From Desulfosporosinus sp. (GTDB lineage Bacteria > Campylobacterota > Campylobacteria > Campylobacterales > Arcobacteraceae): a stretch of 37,644 nt of DNA. Both the position numbers and the translations under genes were made by a program. Below are positions 11,112 through 23,800 of this stretch, piece after piece (positions within the stretch are counted from its first letter, which is position 1; the number at the start of each line of letters is the position of its first letter). Under the pieces are notes generated by a model. It was not told where the DNA came from. It saw only the letters and a list, made by a program, of their open reading frames with translations, and ran no database searches. The DNA lies in assembly GCA_020719775.1 (NCBI GenBank), contig DYPS01000017.1, positions 1-37,644 on the forward strand, given 5' to 3'.

Positions 11112-13139
11112 TCATTTCATGAACTTGAAAAATTGTTTCATTTGCATTATTTTTTACTTGCTAGGATTTTTCTCTTTAAGTTTTTGTCTTTATATATAGA
11201 CTTAAAGTTATTTTTATGGATTTTTGAAAGGCCTACCTCGCTTTCTCTTAAGCGCCAAACTTTATATAGTCTTACGGTGTTAAAAACTATTCTCTTATTT
11301 CTTCTTTTCATATAAAAGGCTCTATATTTACTTCTTTTAAAATTTGATCTGCCGATGCCCTATAAATAAATTTTAGTTTTGTTTGTTTGTATTTGTAAGC
11401 TATTTTATAGATTAATTGCCAGAAATTTACAAGTTCTCTTCGTATTAAATTGAGTATTCTGGTATTAGAGGTCTTTATTATATTGATTCTGAATTTTGTT
11501 GTTATTGGCTTTACTATTTTTACTACTCATTTAGACTTAGCTTGGGTATTTATAATTAAGAGTCGTTTTTTATCGAAGATTCTTATAGTTAAGAATCATC
11601 TTATTCTATCCGCGAAGAATGGCAATTTTAATTTTTCTTTTACATTTTTTCCTGTTTTTTTTTTTTTTTACTTTTATGTTAAATGTAGCCTTACATATTG
11701 AATTAGCTTCTTTCTTTATCATTCATTGCAGAAAAAAAGTTTGTCAAAGTATCGATTGATATGTTCATGTTTCCAACAACAGTCTTTAGATTCTTCAAAT
11801 CTTTCGAATTTTATTTAGTTTTTCGTTAAATTTCAGGTTTTAATTTTGGTGCATCATCATCATCTCCGAATTAGCTTGAATGTTTTTTCATTACTTTAAC
11901 TTTATTTTACTCTTCTTATTGTTTGATTGCTTGTGAAATTTTTATTTCCTACTAAATATTGAAAGAGTAGATTCTATTTTGTTTACTAGAGACTTTTGAT
12001 ATGTTCTAGCTTTAAAGACTATTTGATTATTTTTAAGAAACTTAGGAAAATAACGCTTTCTTATTTTATAGTATTTCTGATCTTGCATTTTTAATTGTTG
12101 TTGCTGGATCGTTTTTATCTACTTTTATTTGTTAAATTTGAATATTTTTGTTTTATTTTTCTGGAATTTTAGACTTGGGTTAACTTAATTTTTATTTTAC
12201 TTCTAACATTTTGGCCATTAGCTACTATGTTCTTAGATTTTTATTGAAATCTTCTTGAGTACGTGCTCTTTTCCCAACACGAGTTTTTTTTAAAGAAATA
12301 TTTGATATTTACATATTTTTTTGTTAAGATTTGTATTTTTCAACGCTTGCATCTAAATTTCTTCTTATTCTTTGACTTTTTCTTCTTTCTTCTTAATTTG
12401 GAACATTTCTTTTTTTACGTTTTCGAGTTTTTTTTTAGAGATGATTTGCTTGTTACTTCTCTAAATCATTTTTAATATCTGTAATTGATCTGAAAGGATT
12501 TGATCTTTTTGTTTTAAACTATTCTTACTGATACTTTTATTTATTAGACTCTAATATTGAATCTTAATTGAGGTGTGTTCTAGCACCAATTTATATAACT
12601 CCATTTGTCATTGTTACTTTCTTTGCTTTATTGTACTATATGTAATCATATAATCTTTTTAGGGTTTTGAATTATTTTTGAAGCTATTAAGGAAAGTATT
12701 TTTTTGTAAAGACTTGACTTTGAACATTTTTTTTTGTGGAATTTGGAATTTAGCTTTCAACTGATATGTTTAGACTTTAGGGTCGCTGCTTGTAGAGGAA
12801 TGTTATTTTATTATTTGATATTTTAAACCAAAATCCCTCCTAAGCATGCATATTTTAATCTGCTGAGCTTTCTTCTTATTAAGAAGATGATATTATTTCG
12901 ATTATTTAGCGATATTTTTTCGGTTTTTTTGAAGGAGGGTGGAATTTCTGCTATGTGAAAGTCTTAAACATCTAGCTGAACTCTTAGAGTTTTTTTAAGT
13001 CCTCCTTCAGAGCGCGATCATCTGAGTCTTCACTAACAGACATATACGACGACGATTCACTTAATGGAGCCTATTTTTAGCACTTTTGATTTTCTGAGTA
13101 ACTTTAATTTGATTACAAGAATAGAGATTTTTTGGGCAT
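11112..13139 (-). CDS. Basic Gln/Lys-rich protein with AT-hook
   Basis: A continuous 675-codon frame on the minus strand, no introns, ending in TGA. The protein is basic, with Ser/acidic patches near the N-terminus (LSESSSYMSVSEDSDDRALK), several Lys/Arg clusters (KKTRKRKKRN, RRKSQRIRRN, KKTRVGKRAR), a lysine run coded by 15 A residues near 11650, and a clear AT-hook core LKRKRGRPFKNP close to the C-terminus. AT-hooks bind the minor groove of AT-rich DNA, so a chromatin or nuclear role is likely. No other domain was recognised. The Phe-rich open frames on the opposite strand (11133-12475) are shadows of its Lys-rich codons. Divergent from the DnaJ gene. Confidence 0.78.
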
Positions 13140-13521
13140 TTTAAAATAGTATATTTTAATCCTCTGTATTCTGATAATTCTGACAAGACGAACAAAAAAA
13201 TACTTCATTTCTATAAGCATGACAACAATATCCAAATAATAATTATATTGTTCATATATTGTTGGCAATCTTCTAATTGACCTATTTAATTGTTAAAGTA
13301 AGTTATTTTCGCCATTCTATCTAATGAATCATGATGCTATGATATGTTACTTTACGTTATGTTACGTAACGTTACGTTACGTTATCTATATATCGAAGAA
13401 ATATTAATATTTAGTATAGCTTATTTAGAATATATTTATCAAAAATTGTGTATTTACATTAATAAATTAATAAGCAAAGTTAAATAGTTTAAATTTTTAC
13501 ACGTCAAATAATAATCTGTAT
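13140..13521. promoter_or_regulatory. Divergent intergenic region with TTACG repeats
   Basis: About 380 bases between the starts of the AT-hook gene and the DnaJ gene. It is AT-rich except for a cluster at 13345-13385 of TTACG/TTATG pentamers, including the 10-bp perfect palindrome GTTACGTAAC (13361-13370) followed by three direct GTTAC/GTTAT units. It is plausible as a bidirectional promoter element; the binding factor is unknown. Confidence 0.5.
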
Positions 13522-14640
13522 ATGACCAAAAATAAACCCTTTCTTTAAGTCGTTCTCGCATTCTGTCTCCTCATTATCTTTGCGGAGGCTATCCTCGATA
13601 GAACCTATTATGATGTTTTAGGTAAGGCATTCAATAAATTTTAGAAATACCCGTCAGCGCCAATCAATAATAAATCAGATAGGCATTTCGATTCATGTCC
13701 AAAAAGTATCACCCGGATAGAAACCCGTAATCCAGAGAGAGATTCGGATAAATCAATGTTGGTACAAATTAATTTATATAAGCCTATGAAGTTTTATACA
13801 ATGCATAAAAAAAATATCTCTACGATAGAGTCGGAAAATAAAAACTAAATGACCCAAACGTCCACCATTAAATGCATGTTGATTCCATGAAAGGGCCATA
13901 GCTAGAAATGAAAGTTTTCCTCTAACTTAAGGATTTCTATTTAGGAAAATAATTGAATGTTATGGTCGAAAAACAAGTGGCTTGTCCTCATTGTAAAGGT
14001 ACTGGAGCATAAAATCCGTACGATGTTGTAGTTTGTGGATAATGCCAAGGAAAGGGAAGAACAACCAGGAGAGTAGATCTTGGAGGAGGATATTATAATA
14101 TGTTCACACAGACATGTCCAAGATGCCAAGGAAAAGGAAAGGTTATTGGAAGGAAATGCCATATCTGTAAATCTCAAAAAATCATTCCTGGAATTTAGGA
14201 ATTCGCCTTGAAGATTAAACCAGGAACTCAAAGCAACTCATAACTTAAATACACCAATATGGGAGACTAGCGAATGATTGGAGCCCCAAGTGATATAGTC
14301 TTTGAGCTAATATAAATAAAACACAAATACTTAGAAAGAAGATCAGAGCACCTATTTACCTAGATTTATATAAGCCTCTAATAAGTAAGAATTTAATAAA
14401 ATTTAGGCAATTTTAGGATTTACTAAAAAAATAGTTCATTTAGATGGCCACGAAGTCTTAATAAGTCGATAATAAATTACTCAACCAGGAAACGTGATGA
14501 TAATGTAAGATGAAGGAATGCCAATATAGAACGGTAGTGGCAAAGGAAACATGTACGTGACAATCAGAGTGATAATTCCAGATTTTAGTGACTAATAACT
14601 CTAAACTTTGTAGGATTTCTTCTCAAAGCGAAAAAACTGA
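13522..14640 (+). CDS. ER-type DnaJ (Hsp40) co-chaperone
   Basis: Four exons, three tiny introns (13622-13644, 13762-13782, 14385-14406), 350 residues. A signal peptide (FLQVVLAFCLLIIFAEA, about 7-23) precedes a J-domain starting DRTYYDVLEIP with HPD at 56-58, ending YEVLYNAQKKYLYDRVG. The Gly/Phe linker is nearly absent. Four CxxC units follow: CPHCKGTGA, CGQCQGKGR, CPRCQGKGK and CHICKSQKI, the last lacking the glycines. A substrate-binding C-terminal domain closes the protein (MGDQRMIGAPSDIVFELI, ILGFTKKIVHLDGHEV). This layout fits a luminal Scj1/ERdj-type partner of BiP. No HDEL/KDEL-like tail is seen. Typical length for the family. Confidence 0.92.
13622..13644 (+). other. Intron, 23 nt (DnaJ, first)
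   Basis: GTAAGG...TTTTAG. Removal joins TTA-G to AA-ATA and yields DVLEIPVSAN, the conserved start of the J-domain. Confidence 0.93.
13762..13782 (+). other. Intron, 21 nt (DnaJ, second; multiple of three)
   Basis: GTACAA...TATAAG. Its length does not change the frame and it holds no in-frame TGA, so it could be missed. Removing it converts an unconserved insert into INVAYEVLYNAQKK, which matches the INxAYEVL block of J-domains. Confidence 0.85.
14385..14406 (+). other. Intron, 22 nt (DnaJ, third)
   Basis: GTAAGA...ATTTAG, phase 0. Removal gives YISLQQAILGF, matching the conserved AxLG block of the DnaJ C-terminal domain, and restores the downstream frame. Confidence 0.92.
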
Positions 14641-14883
14641 GCTGAAACCAAAATATAAAAATGATTAAACAGACTTATTTCAAAATAAAATAAAACAATT
14701 ACGCACTTTCTTAGATCAAATCCCTAATAATATCCATATTCATAGCTAAAAATCATTGTTTCTTAGAGTTATATATAATTGAAAAGAAATGAATAATGAG
14801 ATAATGAAAAAACTTATTATATAACAAACAATCAAATGTCATATAAATTGTATAATTATAATATTTTAAAGGATCAAATTAAG

Positions 14884-17800
14884 ATGAAGGCAATCGAACA
14901 GATATCAATTTTAGTTGTCTTTGCGTTCATGATATTAGAAACTTTTGCGATAAATTATCCGGGAGATCCAGGCTGTGATCCGCGTTGTGCAGATAGCAAT
15001 TGTGATGTACTTTCTTCGTATTAGTCCTGTGTAACTGGGTGCAAGATATATCCGGTTGAAACTAATAATTATTTATGGGTTGGCACGACGACATGTGCTT
15101 CGTATTGTCCTGGGGGATAATACACAAACTCTTCTGATTTAAAGTGCTACACATGTGATGGAAATTGTTCAACATGTAATGGCCCTGCAAACACTGAATG
15201 CTTAAGTTGTGCAACTACTTCTTATCAAAAAAATACAACAAGTTGCTATAATATGCCACCACACTCATATGGATACAATCCATGTCCAGATCCTTACTAC
15301 GCTCTGCAAATAACAATGAAATGTGTAGCATGTCCAATAGGGTGCGCATCTTGCAACATTTATCTATCCCAGTTCATGCCAGGAACGTACAATACAGACT
15401 ATAACATGGGTAATACAAACTGCACACAGGATGTCTTATGTGGATACACTTTGAAATGCTACTCTTGCACAAGTGGATATTTTCTATAATCTGGGATGTG
15501 TTATACAAATACATGTAGAAAATATCAGTTGTATACGAATACTGCAGGTGGTTTTAATCCTGCAAATTGCAATTGCATGGCCAACTATTATATGACCGGA
15601 GTAACATGTAGTCGATGCGATTTTACTTGTAAAACTTGTGGACCTTCAAACACTACTTGTTTAACATGTCCTGATGGCTCTGTTTAGGCTGGAGGAGTCT
15701 GCAATTATAATTCAACGGTTTAGATAATCATAACTTGGGATACTGATATTAGCATCGGTTCTGGTTGGACTTCAAACTATGTTCAAACATCAACATGTGG
15801 AAGCTATCAATGGATATTCGGAAGCTATTGGGGCTATAACATTGCATCATTAACAAACTTATTCCCCGCAGCAGTATTAACGATCACTTCATCAGCATTT
15901 AATTATCAACAACATTATGCAATAAAATTTAGAGCAAGGTTCTTATTCATAGATCAATGGACGAATCAAATAAGTTTAATTTTTAGATAAGGAGGACTAG
16001 ATCGATACGCTTATAATTTCGGATTGGGTACACTTGTCGGCGAATATCTTTGTGGATTGAACTATGACGACTATATAAACATCATTTAGTTTAACTTTCC
16101 TCATACTTCTGCCAATCTTAACTTGATTATTCAGGCCAGTCAGAGCGGATATGCCTGGGGAATCAGATAGATTCAGATTATGCAGCTTGTTTGTGATACT
16201 AGTTGTAATACATGTGATGGGCCTTCTAGCAGTGACTGCCTAGGATGCTTTGCAGCTAATAATTAAGTTTTGGTGAATGGAATATGTGAATGCGATATTT
16301 ACAATGGTTATTATAGAAATCTTGATGGCACATGTCATCAAACGTGTGATGCTACCCACTTTCTAGATAACACTACTTTTTCTTGTGTAAATGCATGTGT
16401 TTATCCACTTCAATTTCTATTATTGAATCCTGTTTCTGGACTTCTTTAATGCACGTAGGACTGTCCAGTAAATTATTTTAAAAGATGGTCTAATCTGACA
16501 TGTACAAATCAATGCTTTGATAGCGCACAAGCCGATATTACTCTAAATCAATTCAAGTATAACGGTTCTGATAGGTCTTGCTATAACATATGCCCAACAG
16601 GAATGTACGGAGATCCATAATCTAAAAGTTGTGTCAATTAATGCCCTTCAACTTCAAGTGTTAGTCCTTATCAAACTTACGGATATTTTTCTTTAGGCCA
16701 TTTTTGTTACACTGCTTGTAGCTCTACCACTTATGCGTTCCCAGGCACACGATAATGTTTATCCTCATGTCCTGCAGGTTATTATTCTAATACTAAAAAT
16801 GTAGGAAATGGAGTATAAAAACTTTGCTAACAAATCTGCTCAATTACTTTAGGGGGAAGTAAGCATTATGGCGATAACTCTACAATGACCTGTGTGAATG
16901 TCTGTCCTTTAAATACCTATGCTGATGCAGCAACTAACCTATGCTTAAAGATTTGCAATAGTACATCTTATCGACAAAATTTAACTATATCAATGGTAAT
17001 TACTGGGACATGCCAACTATATTGTGACATTGCTGCTAGTCCAGATAACTTGTTTGGTGATAATTTTACCCATAACTGTGTCAAGTCTTCTCTTTGCTTG
17101 AATGGAACTTATGGAGATAGAACTTCCACATACTGTTAATCGTTTTGTACAGTTTCAGGCTATTATGCCGATAATACAACAAAAACATGCTAAACTACAT
17201 GTACATCTGGATTTAAGCAAAATCAAACTCGAATGTGTGTAAAAACATGTCCAAATCAAAACAACGCTGTTCAATCTTAGTACGGAGATCCTGTTGGAAG
17301 ATATTGTATTCCAGCATGTCTAGGAAGTTACTATTCAGATAATCAAACCAATAGAGAATGTGTCTTGACATGTGCAGCAACACCAGTTTCAACTTTTGGA
17401 TTAAATAATCAATGCGTCTATAATTGTTCAGCAACAACCTGGGCAGATCCATTCAGCACTAATCGAATTTGCACAACAAGTTGTACCAACAATGGAGTTA
17501 CAAAAAGCTATGGCTATAATGATACCAGAATGTGTGTCCTACAATGTCCAGACACATATTTTGGTCAAATAATTGGAGGTATTCCAATTTGTGTATATGT
17601 CTGTCAAAACGGCTGGTATGGTAATCCCGATACAAATCTTTGTGTCCAGTATTGCCCCCAACCGTATTATGGTGATCCAACTGGAAACAGAACTTGCGTC
17701 CTTGACTGCTAAACTGATGGATATTTTTCTTTAAATGCTTCAATTGCATAGCCAGATGGAACTACTCTTCTAAACAGAACATGCACACAAACTTGTACTT

Positions 17801-20800
17801 TTGGCTGGGCAGATAACTTTACGCGAACATGCGCTATTGTTTCGTCTGGATGCAGTAAAAACCTATATGCTCACTAAACAAGTCATTTATGCGTCATTAA
17901 CACTGCATGCACTGGCTTTGCTGACTCAATCACAAGATATTGTGTTAGCTTGCCAACTCATTGTTATATGAACGCAGCTGTGATATATTTTGGTGACGAT
18001 AGCTCAAAAAATTGTGTGTTAATTTGCCCCATTGGCCAAGATTACTTCGGAGATAATACAACATCTGAATGTAAAAGTTCATGCTCAAACAGCTAATTGA
18101 AAGATTTCCAAAATAACAGAAGATGCGTAACCGCTAATAATTGCTCAAGATATCCAATCTTACTATTTGGAGATGTGGCCGCTCATACATGTGTAACAGC
18201 CCTGAATTGCACTCCAGGAACCTATGGAGATAACAATACATTTTTATGCGAAAGCGATTGCACGGGCCCAACTTTGCTCTATGCAGATCCTGTCAACAAC
18301 TAATGTGTTGACTTGTGCTAGCTTGGATATTATGCTTTGAATACATCTGTTAATATTGGTGTATGCAGTCAAAGGTGCCCAGTTCCTCAATATGCTGACA
18401 ATCTAACAGTTCAATGCACAACTCAATGCTCAAATGATACTTATGGAGTAAACTATACTGATCCAGTCACCAGTTAATACTATGGAGTCTGTTAATCTGA
18501 ATGTCCTTTTAATCAATATGCAAGAGATGCTGATAATCTATGTGTATACAATTGTGGACCAGATTTGTGGGGCGAGAAAGTAAGTAGAAAATGCCTAACA
18601 TCACCTTTTCAATGTCCTACAGGATACTACGCAGATAACACTACTCATATGTGTGTAATACCTACAAGCTGTTCAGTGAATTCAGGCACACCTTTTGTGG
18701 CAGATAATCAAACAAAATATTGTGTTAGCGGATGCTATAATAACATTACTAATTGGGCTGATCTTGATAAAAAACTTTGTGTTGTTATGTGTCCTCGTAA
18801 TAAGTTTGGAGATAATTCAAGTCTTCAATGTTTGGATGATTGCCAAGGAACAAACTAATATGCAGACTCTCAACTTCAAGTTTGTGTGAGCGTTTGTTCT
18901 GAATATCCTATTGCGACTTTTGGTTATAGCACAACAAACACAAATAGTCAGACAATTTATCTCTGTATATAAGCAAGATACTGCCCTCCAAATACATGGG
19001 CTCAAAGTGTTTATAACAGATTATGTGTTTCTGTATGTCCAGATCCACGGGCTAATTCGGCTTATCCACAAATGTACTCAGATAATACGACAAAATTATG
19101 CGTGCTTAAATGCCCAAATTATTATTACGGTAACATTTTAGATAATGCTAATTATGGAACATGTGTCGCTATATGCCCCACATATACAAACGGATCATTA
19201 AAATTCTCAGATAATTATACAAAGACCTGTGTTGGAGTCTGTCCTTCGAGTCAAGGAACTTTTGGAGATCAAACTAGCTTAAGATGTGTTTCAGTTTGCC
19301 CCTTAGGCTATTACGCTCAACTCACTTCCACCGTCTTTCCAAACCGATATTGCGTTCAAACCTGTGACACAGGAACATGGAGTGAAGATGTTCTAAGAAC
19401 ATGTGTATTAACACCAACAGACTGCCCAACAATAAACGGAACTCATTATTACGCATATTATGCCTTGACAAAATGTGTCAAAACATGCCCTTTATCGGAT
19501 AATTTATGGGGTTAAAACTATACTTATACATGCCAATTATCATGTACCACTGGTTTTAAATATAACATAACTAGAGTGTGCATAGATATATGTCCAGGAA
19601 GTTTAGATGATGATGGTTCTTTCTCAGATCAAGGAATGTGTTATGTGGATTGTATTACTCCCAATTATTATAGAGATCCTCAAAATGCAAGAAGCTGTAA
19701 ACCAACTTGTAGTTTTGCTCCTGTTAAATATTACGCTGACTCGACAACCAGGAAATGTGTTTTATATTGTCCTTCGTATCCTTTGTTTTATTATGCATAT
19801 GACACTGATAAAACTTGCTAATTAACATGCCCAGGCACTTCCATGAAAGATTCTTCAACTAGGAAGTGTGTATCAACATGTCCAAATAATACATTTTTTG
19901 ATCCAAATTCTGATGAATGTGTTTAGATATGTCCATCGGATTATAACTCTTCTGGAAGTTATGTATGGTTTGGAGATTCGACCCAAACTATTCCCACATG
20001 TGTTATAGCGACTGGTTGTCCATCAACTTACTATGCGGATCAGAATGTTCAGCTGTGTGTGCAGAGCTGTTCGCAAAGTCAATGGAAACATAGCAAATAT
20101 TGCGTAAAATATTGCCCTGATGGGTATTATGGAAACTTGGCTACAGGTTTTTGTGTATTGCCAAGCGGCTGCCCATCTAACAAATATGCTAGCAACGTCA
20201 CCCTAACCTGTGTATCAATCTGTGTTGGCTCTTATGCAGATCTTAACAATCAAGTTTGTGTTGATGTATGTCCAACCAATTATTATGCTGATCTTGCCAC
20301 AAGACAATGCTCACTAAGCTGTACAAATAATGCAACAATATCCCTTCATAAAAACTTAGCCAATCAAACATGCATATCTTCATGTGCAGTAAGTCAATAT
20401 CTTAACACTATAAATAATAATTGTTAAGGATCCTGTGCTGATCCTTACTATGCTGATAACACAACTCAAGTGTGTGTGAGTGTATGTCCAAGTATTCCTC
20501 CACTCTATGGTCAAAATGATACAAATTTATGTGTTGCATAATGTTCAAATATAACGAATTAATTCAAGTTTTAAGAAGGAAGAGTATGTGTGACAAGCTG
20601 CCCTACAGGTTATTACAGAAATAATATTACCAGATTTTGTGTTAAGCAATGCTATAATAACACATATGCAGATGACACTTCCCTTTATTGTGTGTTGAAT
20701 TGTACTCCAAAATACACTTTATTAGATCCAAATATCTGTTCAGCAACCTGTCCAAGTCCTTACTACAGGGATCCAACCACCTTTAAATGTGTTACATAAT

Positions 20801-23800
20801 GCCCTATTTATCCAGAACAATATTTTAAAGTTGTAACGGCTACTGATAGATATTGTAGTTTGACTTGCCCAACTAGTAACTTTAGAGATGATTTATCTTT
20901 ATCGTGTGTTACAACTTGTCCCCCAAGCCCACCAACTTATGCAGATACTACCTCTGGAAATTGTACTGCCATATGTTCTAGTGGCTATTATATAGACGTA
21001 ACTACAAGAACTTGTAAAAACAAGTGCACAGGCTTGATGGTGGCTGATCCAGTTTCTGGAAAATGTGTCAATCAATGCACAAATGGAACTAATTATTATG
21101 CTGATTATCTACTTTCTATCCCAGCATGCGTGAAATATTGTTCAGCAACCACATTTGCTAACCCTTATACTTTGAAATGCTAATCGACATGTGGAACAAA
21201 TCCAATGACATATGGATTTGATGGAGTCGACCCACTTACAAGTCAAAACGTTAGAATATGTCTTGCAAGTTGCCCTTACCCTTATATCGCTGATAATTCC
21301 ACCCATAAATGCTAACAGCAATGTAATAATGCTCTATATCCATATCTGAACAAGGCAACTAAATCTTGTGTAAAAAAATGCACTTCTAAAGTTTATATTT
21401 TTTCATATTTGCCTAGTGGAAGCACAATTGATGGAGAATGTGTTAAATTCTGCCCAAATGGAACATTTGCCCTTCTTACAAACTATTCTTGTGTTAGTAA
21501 ATGTCCAGATGGATTGTATGGAGAAGTTGATAATAATACTTGCTATGAGAATTGCACTCTTGCTAATGGTAAATTTGCAGATCCATAAGTCAATTTATGT
21601 GTTAATACCTGTACGTATAACTCATCATTTGACTCTTTTGCTGATCTCTATAGCCGAACTTGTGTTACTTCATGTCCAATTGATAAATATACAATAGCTG
21701 ACACTCATTCTCGGCAATGTGAGGCTCGATGCACTTTGACAACTTAATATGCAGATCCAACTACAGGATATTGTTCAACTGCTTGTTCAACAACTCCAGT
21801 GCTATTATTTGCTGATCCTTAAACATTGACTTGCGTTTAGAATTGTTCTTTGTATAGCTAAAGATACATGAATTTAGTAGATCAAAATTGTGTCTTAAAT
21901 TGTTCATAAGTAGGAACCTTTATGTATGCTAATGATTAGACGAGAACTTGTGTAACTGCCTCTAATTGCCCTGGAGGGTTCTTTGGATTAAATTCAACAA
22001 ACATTTGTGTTGATGTTTGTCCGACAGCCAGTAACTTGTTTGGGGATCCAATCTCAAAAACTTGTATTCCAACATGTCAAGCTACTTATTTTGCTGATTT
22101 TACAACTCGCTAATGTGTGCAAACTTGCCCGTCAATACCAGCCTTATTTTCCGAAAATACTACACAAACATGTGTACCTTAATGTCCAAACAATAGTTAT
22201 GCCGATAATCACACGAGAAGATGTATAGAAATCTGCTCAATAGTTCCATACTAAACCTTTGCCGATAATTCTACAAATTTATGTGTTACAAATTGTCCAT
22301 TTTAACCTGATTATTTTGCTTCAAATAAAACATATTAATGTGTATTTACGTGCCCATCGACACCAAAAATGTATGCTGACTACTCTACAAGAACTTGTGT
22401 CCTTTATTGCCCTAATAATACTAATATTAGCACTTTTACAGATTAGCCATCAAGAATATGTGTCTAAGTATGCCCAGGTAGTACTTTCATGTAAAATTCT
22501 ACACATAAATGCGTCAGTGTATGTTTGACGGGATTCGCAGATCCGTTAAGTAGGTACTGTGTTGCAGTCTGCCCTCCTAAATATTATGGATATAATGGCA
22601 CCAGTGGTACTAATAAGACATGTGTCACAACATGCCCAACAGTTACACCTGCTCTCTATGCTGAAGATGGAAATAACTTATGCATGACTTCTTGCTCACT
22701 TATTTATAATACTTATAAAGATTTATCTACAAAAAGATGTGTGAAGATATGCCCTGTAAGCCAAGATTTTTATGCTTAAAATACAACAAGAACTTGCTAT
22801 GGACTGGGGTTATGTCCCTTATCTGCATCTACGTATTCAGATTATTCCACAAGATATTGTGTGTCAAGATGTCCCTAAGTTCCGGCTCTTTTCGCAATAA
22901 CAACTTTAGGAATTTGCAGTTAAAATTGTCTTGCTGATACATGGGCTGACAATTTCTCAAGGTCATGCATTGGACTGTGTCCCTCAACTCCAAAAGATAC
23001 TTATGGAGATAATTCAACTTGGACTTGTGTGACTGTTTGTCCGACAAAACCTATGACATATGCTAACGATTTTACGAGAACTTGTGTTCCTACATGTCCT
23101 AGTAGTCCAAATTATTATGCTGATAATACTACGCAAAGCTGTGTTGCAAATTGCGCTAATGGAACCTTTGCAGATAGTACTACAAGAAAGTGTGTAAATA
23201 CATGCCCGATCAATTGGTATGCTCAAAACTCAACTGGAAAATGTGTTGACACATGCGATGTTCATTAATTTGCTGATAGTTTACTTCGTGTTTGTGTTTA
23301 AAAATGTTCAGTTGATCCTATATTCTACGGCAATCCTGATACCCACATATGTGTTAGTCAATGCCCCTTTGTTAACAATAGTTTTGGAAACCCTATCAGT
23401 CAATAATGCGTAAATTATCAACTTGATCATACATCTGGATGTCCTGGGCCTTTGTTTGCTGATAATTAAACAAGACTTTGCGTTCAAGTTTGCCCGATGG
23501 CAAATGACACATATGGTGATAATTCGACTTGGAAATGTGTAAATCAATGTCCTGCAGGAACTTAAAACACTTTTTCAGATAATTCTACAATGAGATGCGT
23601 AAAAACCTGCCCTTCTTATCCATAATATTATGCTTAAAAGTATAGCAGAAGGTGTGTATCATTATGTTTAGTCGCAAATAGTACTTATTCAGGAAGTTTT
23701 GCGGATAATTCAACAAGATTATGTGTAGAGAAATGCCCGACAAATCCAGATTATTTTTCGGATAATTCTACGAGACGATGTGTTTATCTATGTCCAAGTC

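Noticed and set aside
11133-12475. Several plus-strand Phe-rich open frames that look like membrane proteins
   Set aside because: They are complements of Lys/Asn/Gln-rich codons of the continuous 675-codon minus-strand gene; AAA antisense gives TTT (Phe).
17213-23547. Minus-strand and off-frame plus-strand open frames inside the giant gene
   Set aside because: They are shadows of the repeat codons; the plus frame from 14884 stays open throughout and carries the conserved Cys pattern.
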